In this document: positions 26,719 to 34,951 of the stretch, in pieces
Layout: every line of letters begins with the position of its first letter
Position numbering within the stretch: the first letter of the stretch is position 1
Source: Deferribacteres bacterium
GTDB taxonomy: Bacteria > Chrysiogenota > Deferribacteres > Deferribacterales > Geovibrionaceae
Assembly: GCA_023395255.1 (NCBI GenBank)
Contig: JAEWZN010000010.1
Span: forward strand, 279,030-343,029
Reading direction: 5' to 3'
DNA: 64,000 nt
Program-made: the position numbers and the translations under genes
Notes under the pieces: model-generated
What the model saw: the letters and a program-made list of their open reading frames with translations, nothing else
The model's database searches: none
Told to the model about the DNA's origin: nothing

Positions 26719-28671
26719 ATGTTTAGTCTCTCAATAAAAAAGAAACTTGCAGTTTTTGTTATTGCTGCGTCCTTGGTTGTTTTTGCCGGTCTTTTTCTGT
26801 ATATGCTCAGTCTCACCAGAGACATATCCAGATCAGTGTTCGCAAAAACAGCAGACAACCTTGTCTATTCGCTTAATGAAAAACTTGCCGCAAAGTACGA
26901 TGTCGGGCTTACCAATGCGCTTGCCGTGGTAAGCAATCAGGCTGTTGTTGATGCTCTGGTCACAGGAAACAGGGAGCTTGCCTTAGAGCCGATTCAGAAA
27001 CTTTCTGAGAGCTTTAAGGAAAATACCAAACTGAAAAATGTTCAGATTCATATTCATACCGCGGATATAAAGTCTTTCCTGCGCGCATGGAGCCCTAAAA
27101 AATACGGGGACGACCTCAGTTCATTCCGTCACTCGCTTATTGAAATGAAAAAAACAAGAAAGCCCATGGTTGTTTTCGAAATAGGCTTTGCCGGACTTTC
27201 CCACAGGGCTATTGTGCCAATCTTCCATCAAGGTGAGTATGTAGGTTCTATGGAGTTTATTCAGGGAGTAAACGACATAGTTGAAGAACTTAAAGAAAGA
27301 GAAATTGACGTTCTCATGCTTATGGATCAGAAATATCTCGATATAGCTGAGGAAGCACGGGAAAATCCGAAGATGGGCAGATATGTGGTCGCGCAGAAAA
27401 GCTTTAACGGTGAGCTTGTTGACGCTGTTAAGGATATAGATGCCGCATCCATTGTGAAGGAAGGATATGCCGAGGTCGGCGGATATTTTATCGCCGCAGT
27501 TCCTGCAACGGGCTTAAACGGTATGGAAATAGGCTATTTCCTTCTTGCGGAAAAGTCTGAAATAGTTATGACCGAGATAAACGAAGCAAACAGGATTGTG
27601 AAAATATTCATGTTCGGCGCTGCTGCTCTGGTAATTACTATTCTTGCGGTAATGTTTACTGTGCTTAATGTGCTTGTATTCAGAAGGGTAAAAATTCTGG
27701 CAGGAATATTTGAGGAGATCTCCAGAGGTGAAGGAGACCTTACCAGAAGAATTAACAGCAGTGTACATGATGAACTCGGCGTACTTTGCGATCATTTTGA
27801 CAGGTTTATATCAAAGATAAACGGAATAATTTCCGAAGTGAAGCTTAATGCCGCAGGAGTGGCATCAGGCAACTCGGAACTGGCTTCCACCACGGAACAG
27901 TTCAGCAGCACGTTTCAGGAACAGGCGGCGCAGGTCTCCGGAGTTGCCGCCGCTCTGGAGGAGATGAGCGCCTCGGCAGGAGAAATAAACGCAAGCCTGA
28001 CAGACGGCATAAGCTTTTCGGAAACAGCTTCGGAAACAGTTGAAAACGGCCGCAGACAGCTTACTGAGGCTGTGGGAAGGATCGAGGGTATCCGCGCCGA
28101 AACGGGCAGACTGGCCGGCTCAATAGACAGGCTCGGCGAAGCATCCTCCAGAATAGGTGATATTATCAGTGTTATAAACGATATTGCTGATCAGACCAAC
28201 CTTCTTGCGCTGAATGCGGCTATAGAGGCGGCAAGGGCAGGAGAAGCGGGCAGAGGCTTTGCTGTTGTTGCTGATGAGGTGCGCAAGCTGGCGGAAAGAA
28301 CCCAGAACGCCACCAAAGAAGTAGGCGGGCTGATCACAAGCCTTCAGACTGAGACAAAAAGCGCCTCCGCCCATATGGACAGCGCAGAGAAGACAGTGGA
28401 TGAAGGTGTCGGGGCAATTAAGGAAGTTGACGGATATTTTAACAATATAGTGGACGCTGTTAACGACATCCGTTCTGCCATGGCCGTGATAAGAACAGCC
28501 GTGGATGAGCAGGGCAGGGCGATAGCCGGAACAAACGATAATGTTCAGGTTATCTCCGCAGGTGTGGAGGAAAGCTCATCCGGTATGACAGAGGTCAGCC
28601 GGACGGTTACGGATCTCCAGAGGCTGGCAGAAGAGCTTGACTCTCTGGTGAAAAGATTCAGAACAGAGTAG
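26719..28671 (+). CDS. Methyl-accepting chemotaxis protein with periplasmic Cache sensor
   Basis: A 650-residue chemoreceptor. Membrane helix 1 (about 10-32) and helix 2 (about 294-316) flank a large double-Cache-type sensor ([38 protein letters not shown]). A HAMP domain follows (about 317-370), then a long helical signalling domain. Its hairpin tip is near residues 490-520 ([21 protein letters not shown]), where CheA and CheW dock. No CheR-docking pentapeptide is seen at the C-terminus (VKRFRTE). The ligand is unknown. Confidence 0.95.
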   Translation: MFSLSIKKKLAVFVIAASLVVFAGLFLYMLSLTRDISRSVFAKTADNLVYSLNEKLAAKYDVGLTNALAVVSNQAVVDALVTGNRELALEPIQKLSESFKENTKLKNVQIHIHTADIKSFLRAWSPKKYGDDLSSFRHSLIEMKKTRKPMVVFEIGFAGLSHRAIVPIFHQGEYVGSMEFIQGVNDIVEELKEREIDVLMLMDQKYLDIAEEARENPKMGRYVVAQKSFNGELVDAVKDIDAASIVKEGYAEVGGYFIAAVPATGLNGMEIGYFLLAEKSEIVMTEINEANRIVKIFMFGAAALVITILAVMFTVLNVLVFRRVKILAGIFEEISRGEGDLTRRINSSVHDELGVLCDHFDRFISKINGIISEVKLNAAGVASGNSELASTTEQFSSTFQEQAAQVSGVAAALEEMSASAGEINASLTDGISFSETASETVENGRRQLTEAVGRIEGIRAETGRLAGSIDRLGEASSRIGDIISVINDIADQTNLLALNAAIEAARAGEAGRGFAVVADEVRKLAERTQNATKEVGGLITSLQTETKSASAHMDSAEKTVDEGVGAIKEVDGYFNNIVDAVNDIRSAMAVIRTAVDEQGRAIAGTNDNVQVISAGVEESSSGMTEVSRTVTDLQRLAEELDSLVKRFRTE

Positions 28672-28686
28672 ACACGGAATACTCAG

Positions 28687-28719
28687 GCCGCTCTTTTACT
28701 AAAGGGAGCGGCTTTTTTT
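28687..28719 (+). terminator. Rho-independent terminator of the chemoreceptor gene
   Basis: GCCGCTC pairs with GAGCGGC and is followed by TTTTTTT, 15 bases after the stop codon. Confidence 0.85.
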
Positions 28720-28874
28720 ATGCGCATTTTATTCACCGCTTGATCTGAAAAGAATATTAATTTAATATCAAATGTTTTGTTGTGCGTTGCCGCCGGGTGC
28801 GGTTTGCGTATGTTCAATGATCGGTTAAATCTTTTATAATTATTGTTTTTTGTATCGGAGTAAATGTTTGGGAA

Positions 28875-28917
28875 GGCGGACTGAAAGCATCCGAATCAGA
28901 ACGGGTACAGGTCTGCC
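28875..28917 (+). ncRNA. Candidate structured RNA element
   Basis: GGCGGACTG pairs (one bulge, one G-U) with CAGGTCTGCC. Inside, ATCCG pairs with CGGGT around an AATCAGAA loop. It does not match a riboswitch I recognise. It lies about 400 bases upstream of uraA, among repeats, so it could equally be part of a dispersed repeat. Confidence 0.25.
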
Positions 28918-28952
28918 GATGAGCGGGAAGCATTAACTGAAATCCCCCTCTT

Positions 28953-28972
28953 TCCCCCTTTGCAAAGGGGGA
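28953..28972. repeat. Palindromic intergenic repeat, copy 2
   Basis: Same perfect palindrome as 23511-23530 (TCCCCCTTTG/CAAAGGGGGA), again preceded by a CCCCCTC block. Confidence 0.75.
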
Positions 28973-28975
28973 TGG

Positions 28976-29052
28976 AGATTCTTCGGCTGTGCCTCAGAAT
29001 GACACTCTTAACAGCGTCACTCTGAGCTTATGCGAAGAGTCTCAACAGCCGG
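28976..29052. repeat. Long imperfect inverted repeat (REP-like)
   Basis: The left arm GATTCTTCGGCTGTGCCTC continues to AGAATGAC. It pairs with a right arm reading GTCACTCTGAG and then GCGAAGAGTCTC. Arms of about 28 bp with several mismatches can fold into one long hairpin. This looks like a widely dispersed bacterial repeat type with CTCAGAATGAC ends. Confidence 0.6.
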
Positions 29053-29111
29053 ATGGGCGCAGCGAAGACGAGCGTGTATAAAAATTTTCCATGAGATGCG
29101 TGAGTCATAAA

Positions 29112-29206
29112 CGCTCCCATGGAAGGGAGCGCGCCGTGCGCAGCGAAGCCGTGTTTATCACGGCGCGAGCGTGTACAGTAATCCGACAGGATGTACGGAT
29201 TACTGT
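29112..29206 (+). repeat. Modular three-hairpin intergenic repeat, copy B1
   Basis: Stem 1 CGCTCCC/GGGAGCG (29112-29131), linker CCGTGCGCAGCGAAG, stem 2 GCCGTG/CACGGC with loop TTTAT, linker GCGAGCGTGT, and stem 3 ACAGTAATCC/GGATTACTGT around GACAGGATGTAC. Compared with copy A, stems 2 and 3 differ in sequence but still pair perfectly. Confidence 0.8.
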
Positions 29207-29213
29207 TGTTAAG

Positions 29214-29303
29214 TGGAAGGGAGCGCGCCGTGCGCAGCGAAGGTCTGTTTTACAGACCGCGAGTGTGTATAAAAATTTTCCATGGATGGAAAAATTTTTA
29301 TTA
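29214..29303 (+). repeat. Modular hairpin intergenic repeat, copy B2
   Basis: It begins with a stem-1 remnant (GGAAGGGAGCG), the linker CCGTGCGCAGCGAAG, then stem 2 GGTCTG/CAGACC with loop TTTTA. The linker reads GCGAGTGTGT. Stem 3 is longer (ATAAAAATTTTCC / GGAAAAATTTTTAT) with the short loop ATGGAT in place of the usual third loop. It ends within 20 bases of uraA, so it lies in the uraA leader. Confidence 0.7.
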
Positions 29304-29321
29304 TTATATTAAGGAGGTTTT

Positions 29322-30551
29322 ATGGAGACTATTTCGGGAGTAAAGAAGACCATTCTGGGGCTTCAGATGCTTTTCGTGGCATTCGGAGCGCTGGTTCTTG
29401 TTCCCCTGCTGACGGGGCTTGACCCGTCAATCGCCCTGTTTACCGCAGGAGCCGGAACTCTGCTTTTCCAGGTTATTACAAAGGGTAAAGTGCCTGTTTT
29501 TCTTGCAAGTTCTTTCGCATTTATCGCACCTATTCAGTACGGTATGCAGAATTTCGGCGTTGCCAAAACTCTCGGCGGTCTTACCTGCGCAGGGTTTACC
29601 TATATTTTATTCAGTCTGCTTGTGAAGCAGGGCGGCGTGAAGGCGATAGAAAGATACCTTCCCCCCATTGTCACAGGCCCTGTTATAATGGTGATAGGCC
29701 TCAACCTCGCCCCTGTTGCTGTTGGCATGACAAAGCACTTCGGTGACGGTCAGTACAGCATAAGGGCGGTAATCCTCGCCGGAATAACCCTCCTTACTGC
29801 CATAATAGTAGTTGCTTACGGCAGAAAAATTCTCAGCCTCATCCCTATACTTACTGCAATCTGTGTCGGTTATATCGCAGCCCTCATCATGGGGCATGTT
29901 AGCTTTGAGCCCATCATGCAGGCGGCATGGATCTCCATTCCGTGGGTAGAGGCTTCCAGAAACGGCTCCTTCGCATTTCCTCAGTTTGATATAGAAGCGA
30001 TCATATTCATACTCCCTGTTGCCATTGCTCCTGCTATTGAGCACGTGGGTGATGTTCTCGCAATAAGCTCCACCACGGGGAAAGACTACCTTAAAGACCC
30101 CGGACTCCACAGAACACTCCTCGGTGACGGTCTTGCAACAAGTATGGCAAGCGTTCTCGGCGGACCTCCCAATACCACATATTCCGAAGTTACAGGCGCT
30201 GTGGCGCTCACAAAGGCTTTTGACCCTATGTATATGCGTATAGCGGCAGTGTTTGCCATATGCCTTGCCTTCTTCGGCAAGCTCGGCGCTGTGCTTAAAA
30301 CTATCCCCGTTCCCGTAATGGGCGGTATAATGTTCCTCCTTTTCGGAATGATAGCGGGCATAGGCATCAACTCCCTTGTCAGGGCAAAAGTAGATATGTC
30401 CAAACCCAGAAACCTGATCATCTCTTCCGTTATTCTTGTATGCGGAATAGGCGGAGTTAACCTTTCCATGTGGAAAGTTACCCTCGGCGGCATAGGGCTT
30501 GCGGGTATAGTGGGCGTTGTTCTTAACCTGATTCTTCCTGAGGATAAGTAA
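29322..30551 (+). CDS. uraA: Uracil:cation symporter (NCS2 family)
   Basis: A 409-residue inner-membrane nucleobase transporter with about 14 hydrophobic segments. It has NCS2 signatures such as [16 protein letters not shown] at the start, the conserved Glu in [14 protein letters not shown] (about residue 240), [20 protein letters not shown] (about 272) and the late [16 protein letters not shown] helix. It imports uracil with protons. The stop codon shares a base with the start of upp, so uptake and salvage are translationally coupled. A strong ribosome binding site (AAGGAGG) is placed just after the repeat array. Confidence 0.93.
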   Translation: METISGVKKTILGLQMLFVAFGALVLVPLLTGLDPSIALFTAGAGTLLFQVITKGKVPVFLASSFAFIAPIQYGMQNFGVAKTLGGLTCAGFTYILFSLLVKQGGVKAIERYLPPIVTGPVIMVIGLNLAPVAVGMTKHFGDGQYSIRAVILAGITLLTAIIVVAYGRKILSLIPILTAICVGYIAALIMGHVSFEPIMQAAWISIPWVEASRNGSFAFPQFDIEAIIFILPVAIAPAIEHVGDVLAISSTTGKDYLKDPGLHRTLLGDGLATSMASVLGGPPNTTYSEVTGAVALTKAFDPMYMRIAAVFAICLAFFGKLGAVLKTIPVPVMGGIMFLLFGMIAGIGINSLVRAKVDMSKPRNLIISSVILVCGIGGVNLSMWKVTLGGIGLAGIVGVVLNLILPEDK

Positions 30552-31189
30552 TGGAGGAGTTTAAGAATCTTACGGTGATCAGCCACCCGCTGATTCAGCA
30601 TAAGCTGCGCTACATCAGGGACAAAAAAACCTCCAAGCGTGACTTCAAGGAGCTTGTGGATGAGGTTGCTATGCTTATGGCATACGAGATTACAAAGGAC
30701 TTCCCCCTGCGGAAAGTCAAGATAAAAACCCCTATCTGTGAGATGGATGCTCATGAGGTTTCCGGCAAGAAGGTGGTGCTTGTGCCGATTCTCCGTGCGG
30801 GGCTCGGTATGGTGGAGGGTGTGCTTAAACTCATGCCTTCCGCCCGCGTGGGGCATATCGGCCTTTACCGGGATCACGAAACACTCCAGCCTGTGCAGTA
30901 TTACTTCAAGGTTCCGCAGAACTGCGAGAAGAGGGAGTTCATACTGATAGACCCCATGCTGGCAACAGGCGGTTCCGCTATTGCCGCGGCGCAGATGCTT
31001 AAGGAGAAGGGTGCGGAATCGATCAAGTTCATGAGCCTGATTGCCGCTCCCGAAGGTGTGCGGGCTTTCTGCAGCGCTCACCCAGATATTAAGGTGTACA
31101 CTGCTGCCCTTGATGAAAAGCTTAATGAGCTCGGTTATATTGTCCCCGGTCTCGGCGATGCCGGAGACAGGCTTTTCGGAACGAAATAA
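30551..31189 (+). CDS. upp: Uracil phosphoribosyltransferase
   Basis: A 212-residue enzyme of normal family size that converts uracil and PRPP to UMP. Seen are [13 protein letters not shown] at the start, the [13 protein letters not shown] substrate loop (about 80), the PRPP-binding [10 protein letters not shown] (about 136), and the C-terminal [17 protein letters not shown] that closes over uracil. It is coupled to uraA by a one-base overlap, and a flavodoxin-fold oxidoreductase follows after 9 bases. Confidence 0.97.
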   Translation: MEEFKNLTVISHPLIQHKLRYIRDKKTSKRDFKELVDEVAMLMAYEITKDFPLRKVKIKTPICEMDAHEVSGKKVVLVPILRAGLGMVEGVLKLMPSARVGHIGLYRDHETLQPVQYYFKVPQNCEKREFILIDPMLATGGSAIAAAQMLKEKGAESIKFMSLIAAPEGVRAFCSAHPDIKVYTAALDEKLNELGYIVPGLGDAGDRLFGTK

Positions 31190-31198
31190 AGAGTACTG

Positions 31199-31738
31199 AT
31201 GCATAAAATACTTCTGGTGTCCGGTCACCCCAGTCCGGAGAGTTCTGTTGTTAACAGCACAATAGCAGAGGAACTCAGTAAAACGGACGGGGTGGCTGTG
31301 CGCTGCCTCACAGACATTTCAGCCGGCGGATGCTTCGATGTGGAAGCTGAACAGGCCGCCCTTCTTGATGCGGATATTATTATCTTCCAGTTCCCGCTCC
31401 AGTGGTTCAATATGCCGTGGATATTCAAAAAATGGCTCTCTGATGTTTTTACGGACGGATTTGCCTTCGGTGAAGGCGGGGACAGGCTCAGGGGGAAAAT
31501 TCTCATAGCCTCCGCTACTATGGGTGGCAGGGTTGATGACTCATCGTCCAAACCTGCGTTTAACCTTCTGAATGATATTAAAGAGTTTGCCGAGTACACC
31601 GGGATGGTGTATGCAGAGCCAGTTGTGAGCGGCAGCTATCTTTTTGTGCCTTACCTCGCAGGAGATAAGGAGGACATAAGGAGGCGGGCTCTTGAGCATG
31701 CGGAGGAATTAAAGAGAAGAATAGCCTTCTCTCTCTGA
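31199..31738 (+). CDS. NAD(P)H:quinone oxidoreductase-type flavodoxin-fold protein, paralogue
   Basis: A 179-residue KefF/MdaB-like flavoprotein with the same architecture as the product of 4667-5194: MHKILLVSGHPSPESS loop, FQFPLQWFNMPWIFKKW, and GFAFGEGGDRLRGK. It probably reduces quinones or related electrophiles in the cytosol. It lies 9 bases after upp and is likely on the uraA-upp transcript, with no obvious functional link. The downstream convergent gap is filled by hairpin repeats that may end the transcript. Confidence 0.88.
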   Translation: MHKILLVSGHPSPESSVVNSTIAEELSKTDGVAVRCLTDISAGGCFDVEAEQAALLDADIIIFQFPLQWFNMPWIFKKWLSDVFTDGFAFGEGGDRLRGKILIASATMGGRVDDSSSKPAFNLLNDIKEFAEYTGMVYAEPVVSGSYLFVPYLAGDKEDIRRRALEHAEELKRRIAFSL

Positions 31739-31986
31739 GCGATAGCGAAGAGTTTCACAACTCCAGAGACGGAGTTGCGCCGTGCGTAGCGAAGCCGTGT
31801 TTATCACGGCGCGAGCGTGTACATCAAACTGACAGGATGTACAGTTTGATGTTATCAAATCTGAGCGATAGCGAAGAGTTTCACAACTCCATGAACGGAG
31901 TTGCACCGTGCGTAGCGAAGCCGTGTTTATCACGGCGCGAGCGTGTACATCAAACTGACAGGATGTGCAGTTTGATGTTATCAACA
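31735..31986 (+). repeat. Tandem 126-bp duplication of the modular hairpin repeat (copies C1 and C2)
   Basis: Two nearly identical units, each starting CTGAGCGATAGCGAAGAG. Each unit holds stem 1 AACTCC/GGAGTT, linker CCGTGCGTAGCGAAG, stem 2 GCCGTG/CACGGC (loop TTTAT), linker GCGAGCGTGT, and stem 3 ACATCAAACT/AGTTTGATGT around GACAGGATGTAC (GACAGGATGTGC in the second). The units start at 31735 and 31861. The stem-3 arms differ wholly from copies A and B1 yet pair perfectly. Confidence 0.85.
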
Positions 31987-32145
31987 AGAGATTGCTTCAC
32001 CCTTTCAGGGTTCGCAATGACGCAAAACAGTTCCATGGATGGGACTGCGCCGTGCGTAGCGAAGCCGATTACAGTGTCACTGCGAGGAGCGAAGCGACGC
32101 GGCAGTCTCTCTATATACATAAAGTTCAGGGTTCGCAATGACGCA
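31987..32145. repeat. Partial hairpin repeat (C3) embedded in REP-like sequences
   Basis: A stem-1 and linker copy (AGTTCC-ATGGAT-GGGACT then GCCGTGCGTAGCGAAG) at 32029-32064 breaks off. It is flanked by dispersed-repeat sequences: TTTCAGGGTTCGCAATGACG on the left, and CACTGCGAGGAGCGAAGCG plus GCAGTCTC on the right. A second GGGTTCGCAATGACGCAAAA occurs at 32129-32148. The whole convergent gap 31739-32182 is repeat-derived. Confidence 0.65.
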
Positions 32146-32182
32146 AAATCGCAAAAGAAGCCTGTGCTTATCGTCAGTCGGC

Positions 32183-32482
32183 TTAGTCCTCATTAAGCTC
32201 TTCGTGCAGTTCCTCAACTTTCAGCTTCATCTCAGCAAGCAGTTCTCTGCCGTTTTCCGTTATTCTGTAATATTTTCTTTGCTTGCCGCCCACATTTTCC
32301 GTTCGGCAGGAGATAAGGCTCTGTTTCTCCATCTTCGCAAGCGCAGGGTACATCACTCCGGCTCCGATCCTGTAGCCGTGGCGGGCAAGCTCCTCCATCA
32401 GCCCTGCTCCGTAGACTTCCTCTTTCGCCGCATGGTGCAGTATATGCAGTTTTATAAACGCCAGTTCGGCTTCCCTTTGCAT
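32183..32482 (-). CDS. PadR-family transcriptional regulator
   Basis: A 99-residue PadR winged-helix repressor: ELAFIKLHILHHAAKEEVYG at the start, recognition region GYRIGAGVMYPALAKMEKQ, wing RTENVGGKQRKYYRITENG and a final dimerisation helix. It is divergent from the chromate-transporter-like gene at 32570, with two direct repeats between them. It probably represses chrA and itself in response to an unknown ligand. No other candidate target is adjacent. Confidence 0.92.
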   Translation of the reverse strand: MQREAELAFIKLHILHHAAKEEVYGAGLMEELARHGYRIGAGVMYPALAKMEKQSLISCRTENVGGKQRKYYRITENGRELLAEMKLKVEELHEELNED

Positions 32483-32504
32483 AAGCAGTCCTCTTTATAT
32501 CAGA

Positions 32505-32528
32505 TTACGATATTGACTTACGATATTG
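32505..32528. promoter_or_regulatory. Candidate PadR operator (direct repeat)
   Basis: TTACGATATTG occurs twice, at 32505-32515 and 32518-32528 (13-bp period). The palindromic TTGATA-ATA-TATCAA follows close by. The pair lies in the 87-base gap between padR and chrA, where it could control both promoters. Confidence 0.5.
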
Positions 32529-32569
32529 TTATGTTATATTGATAATATATCAACAGCGGAGAAGATTCA

Positions 32570-33748
32570 ATGAGCGGAATGAAAAATATATTAGAAGTAT
32601 TCACAGTGTTCCTTCGGCTGGGGCTAACATCCTTCGGGGGGCCTGTGGCGCATCTGGGTTATTTCAGGGATGAGTTTGTAGCCCGCCGAAAATGGATGAG
32701 CGAACAGGAGTATGCCGATCTTGTGGCTTTGTGCCAGTTCCTGCCGGGGCCTGCCAGCAGTCAGGTGGGTTTTGCCGTGGGGCTCAGGCGGGCGGGGAAG
32801 TTTGGCGGGCTTGCCGCATGGGTCGGTTTCACCATGCCCTCCGCCCTTGCGATGATAGCTTTTGCATACGGACTGGCCTCATTCAGCGGAGCCCTTGATT
32901 CGGGCTGGCTCAAGGGGCTTAAAGTGGCGGCTGTCGCAGTGGTTGCCCACGCTGTGTGGGGGATGGCCATGAAGCTCTGCCCGGACAGGCTGAGAGCGGG
33001 TATAGCAATAATATCAGCCTGCGCAGTGCTTGCTGTCTCTTCCGGCCTGATGCAGATTGGCGTTATAATTGCCGGAGGAGCGGCGGGGTATTTCCTTATA
33101 ATGCGTCAGCAGGGTGAAGCCTCCGCGGTGAAGCGTTTTTCTGTGAGAAGCGGGGCGCTGTATCTTGCGCTGTTTTTTTCTCTTCTTGTTCTCCTCCCTT
33201 TTGCGGCTTCTTATTCTGATCTGCATTCTGTCAGGCTTGCGGACAGCTTTTACAGGGCGGGCTCGCTGGTTTTCGGCGGCGGCCATGTTGTTCTGCCGCT
33301 TATTCAGGCGGAGGTTACTGCGGGCGGCTGGCTGGGAAGGGATGAGTTTATGGCTGGCTACGGAGCAGTTCAGGCGGTTCCGGGGCCTTTGTTCACATTT
33401 GCCGCCTATCTCGGCGCTGCGTCCCATGCGGAGCCCAACGGATTTACAGGGGGAATGCTTGCCCTTGTTTTTATATTTCTTCCTTCAATGCTGCTTGTGC
33501 TGGGTGTTTTGCCCTTCTGGGAGAAGCTGCGCAGCCTGCCCCCTGCCCAGAGTGTGCTTGCTGGGACAAACGCCGCTGTCGTGGGGCTTCTTCTTGCCGC
33601 TTTTTACAATCCTGTTTTCACAGAGGGAATCGGCGGACGTTTCGAGGTGATAATAGCTCTCTGCGCATTCGGACTTCTTCAGTTTATGAAGACTCCTTCA
33701 TGGGCGGTGGTGGGGCTTTCAGCTGCTGCCGGGTTTATTCTGCTGTAG
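32570..33748 (+). CDS. chrA: Chromate transporter, ChrA family
   Basis: A 392-residue inner-membrane protein with two homologous CHR halves. The first starts FLRLGLTSFGGPVAHLGYF with an EQEYADLVALCQFLPGPASSQ helix. The second begins FYRAGSLVFGGGHVVLP with EFMAGYGAVQAVPGPLF. Long-chain ChrA proteins export chromate with protons; sulphate-related transport is an alternative for some members. Divergent PadR control is common for efflux systems. It ends one base before the convergent secretion gene, leaving no room for a private terminator. Confidence 0.92.
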   Translation: MSGMKNILEVFTVFLRLGLTSFGGPVAHLGYFRDEFVARRKWMSEQEYADLVALCQFLPGPASSQVGFAVGLRRAGKFGGLAAWVGFTMPSALAMIAFAYGLASFSGALDSGWLKGLKVAAVAVVAHAVWGMAMKLCPDRLRAGIAIISACAVLAVSSGLMQIGVIIAGGAAGYFLIMRQQGEASAVKRFSVRSGALYLALFFSLLVLLPFAASYSDLHSVRLADSFYRAGSLVFGGGHVVLPLIQAEVTAGGWLGRDEFMAGYGAVQAVPGPLFTFAAYLGAASHAEPNGFTGGMLALVFIFLPSMLLVLGVLPFWEKLRSLPPAQSVLAGTNAAVVGLLLAAFYNPVFTEGIGGRFEVIIALCAFGLLQFMKTPSWAVVGLSAAAGFILL

Positions 33749-34951
33749 CTATTTTATTCCGCTGATGAGACTGAAAACCGGGCTGAGGAGCCCTATGAAG
33801 ATTATCAGCATGAATATTCCCACAAAGCCAATCACGGCAGGTTCCAGCACCTTTGACACTGTTTTTGCCGTTCTTTCGGCCTTTTCAAGGTAATGTTCAG
33901 CCGCTGAGGCAAGCTGTTCGGTGAGATGCCCTGTCTGCTCGCCTATGCTGACCATCCTCACCATGAGCGGCGGGAAAAGCTTTTGCCCCGCCATTGCGGA
34001 GGAGAACGACTCTCCCCGGCTGACAGCAGTCATAATGCCTTTTACGGCATTTGTGAACACCCTGTTTGTGAAGCTCTCCTCCATAACTGTCAGTGAGCGG
34101 TACAGCGGCAGACCGGAGCCAGTCATAAGCCTTATGTATTCGGCAAAGAAGGCTATGTTGAACAAAAATACCAGATTGCCCGCAATCGGTATTCTCAGGA
34201 TAATTCTGTCAGTTTTCAGGCGAAAGCCGATGTCTGTTCTGCGCAGATAGACAAACAGCAGGCAGACAGCCGCCGCAAGCATCAGGAGCAGCTGACCGTA
34301 TCTGCCCAGAAATGCGGAAACACTGAGTATTCCCAGAGTTACGGGGGGAAGCTCCGTTTCAAACACACGGAAGGTATCTGCCATCTGCGGCATTACATAT
34401 ATAATCCAGAAGAGAAGGGCGGACATCAGCGCCGCAAAGGCAAATGCAGGGTACATAAGCGCCTGACGGATGCCCGCTTTAAGGTTTGTCACTCTCTGCA
34501 CATGGTTTGATGCGTCTTTCAGGGTTTTATCCAGTCTGCCTGTTTCCTCCCCTATGCGGATAAGGCTCAGCACGGTTTCGCCGAACACCCCGTCGCATGA
34601 CTCACAGGCTCCGGAGAACGAATCTCCGGATGAGGTGCGGAATGATATGCGGTTTAATATGTTTTTTACATCTTTGTTATCTGTGTCTCCGGTAAGTTCC
34701 CTGAGCCCCGTGGAAAGGGGTATGCCTGATTTAATCACCAGATGCAGGCTCTCCAGAATCTCGGTGAGCTCCTCCGAGGAAATCCTGTGCTTCCTGCGGA
34801 AAAAACGTGTCAGGGGAGAAGCTTCCCAGATTTTCAGCGGTTCCAGCCCGCAGTGCGCGAGATAAGCGGTGAGCTCCTGCGCATCGGATGCTTCGACCGT
34901 GAGGCGCTGCTTTTTCCCCGCCGGGTCAAACGCATACACAGAGAAGGTCAT
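33749..34951 (-). CDS. Type II secretion / type IV pilus inner-membrane platform protein (GspF/PilC)
   Basis: A 400-residue protein of the GspF/PilC family with two repeated cytosolic T2SSF helical domains (LHLVIKSGIPLSTGLRELTG near 70; FAEYIRLMTGSGLPLYRSL near 270). Three membrane helices lie near 165-190, 215-235 and at the C-terminus. It anchors the assembly ATPase at the membrane. Its start overlaps the ATPase gene's stop by 4 bases. No prepilin, secretin or prepilin peptidase gene is near, so this is an orphan pair. Confidence 0.93.
   Translation of the reverse strand: MTFSVYAFDPAGKKQRLTVEASDAQELTAYLAHCGLEPLKIWEASPLTRFFRRKHRISSEELTEILESLHLVIKSGIPLSTGLRELTGDTDNKDVKNILNRISFRTSSGDSFSGACESCDGVFGETVLSLIRIGEETGRLDKTLKDASNHVQRVTNLKAGIRQALMYPAFAFAALMSALLFWIIYVMPQMADTFRVFETELPPVTLGILSVSAFLGRYGQLLLMLAAAVCLLFVYLRRTDIGFRLKTDRIILRIPIAGNLVFLFNIAFFAEYIRLMTGSGLPLYRSLTVMEESFTNRVFTNAVKGIMTAVSRGESFSSAMAGQKLFPPLMVRMVSIGEQTGHLTEQLASAAEHYLEKAERTAKTVSKVLEPAVIGFVGIFMLIIFIGLLSPVFSLISGIK

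Larger units (their letters stand above)
28720..29321. other. Repeat-rich non-coding region upstream of uraA
   Basis: About 600 bases without a gene. From left to right it contains an AT-rich part, a compact two-stem RNA-like hairpin (28875-28917), the 20-bp CCCCCTTTG palindrome, a long imperfect inverted repeat, a partial copy of the modular hairpin repeat around 29058-29100, and two fuller copies. Open frames here lie within repeats and are not credible genes. TAAGGAGG at the right end is the uraA ribosome binding site. Confidence 0.6.

Noticed and set aside
29091..29312. Open frame of 73 codons upstream of uraA
   Set aside because: It runs through the hairpin repeats, has no ribosome binding site, and its sequence is dictated by the repeat linkers.
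30086..31228. 380-codon minus-strand frame across uraA/upp
   Set aside because: Antisense shadow of the transporter and upp, which are certain.
31735..31986. Possible CRISPR array
   Set aside because: Only two long units, identical throughout, with no short repeat/variable spacer pattern and no cas genes in the window.
31709..31987. Open frame with an internal protein repeat on the minus strand
   Set aside because: The protein repeat is the 126-bp tandem DNA duplication of the intergenic element; no start signal.
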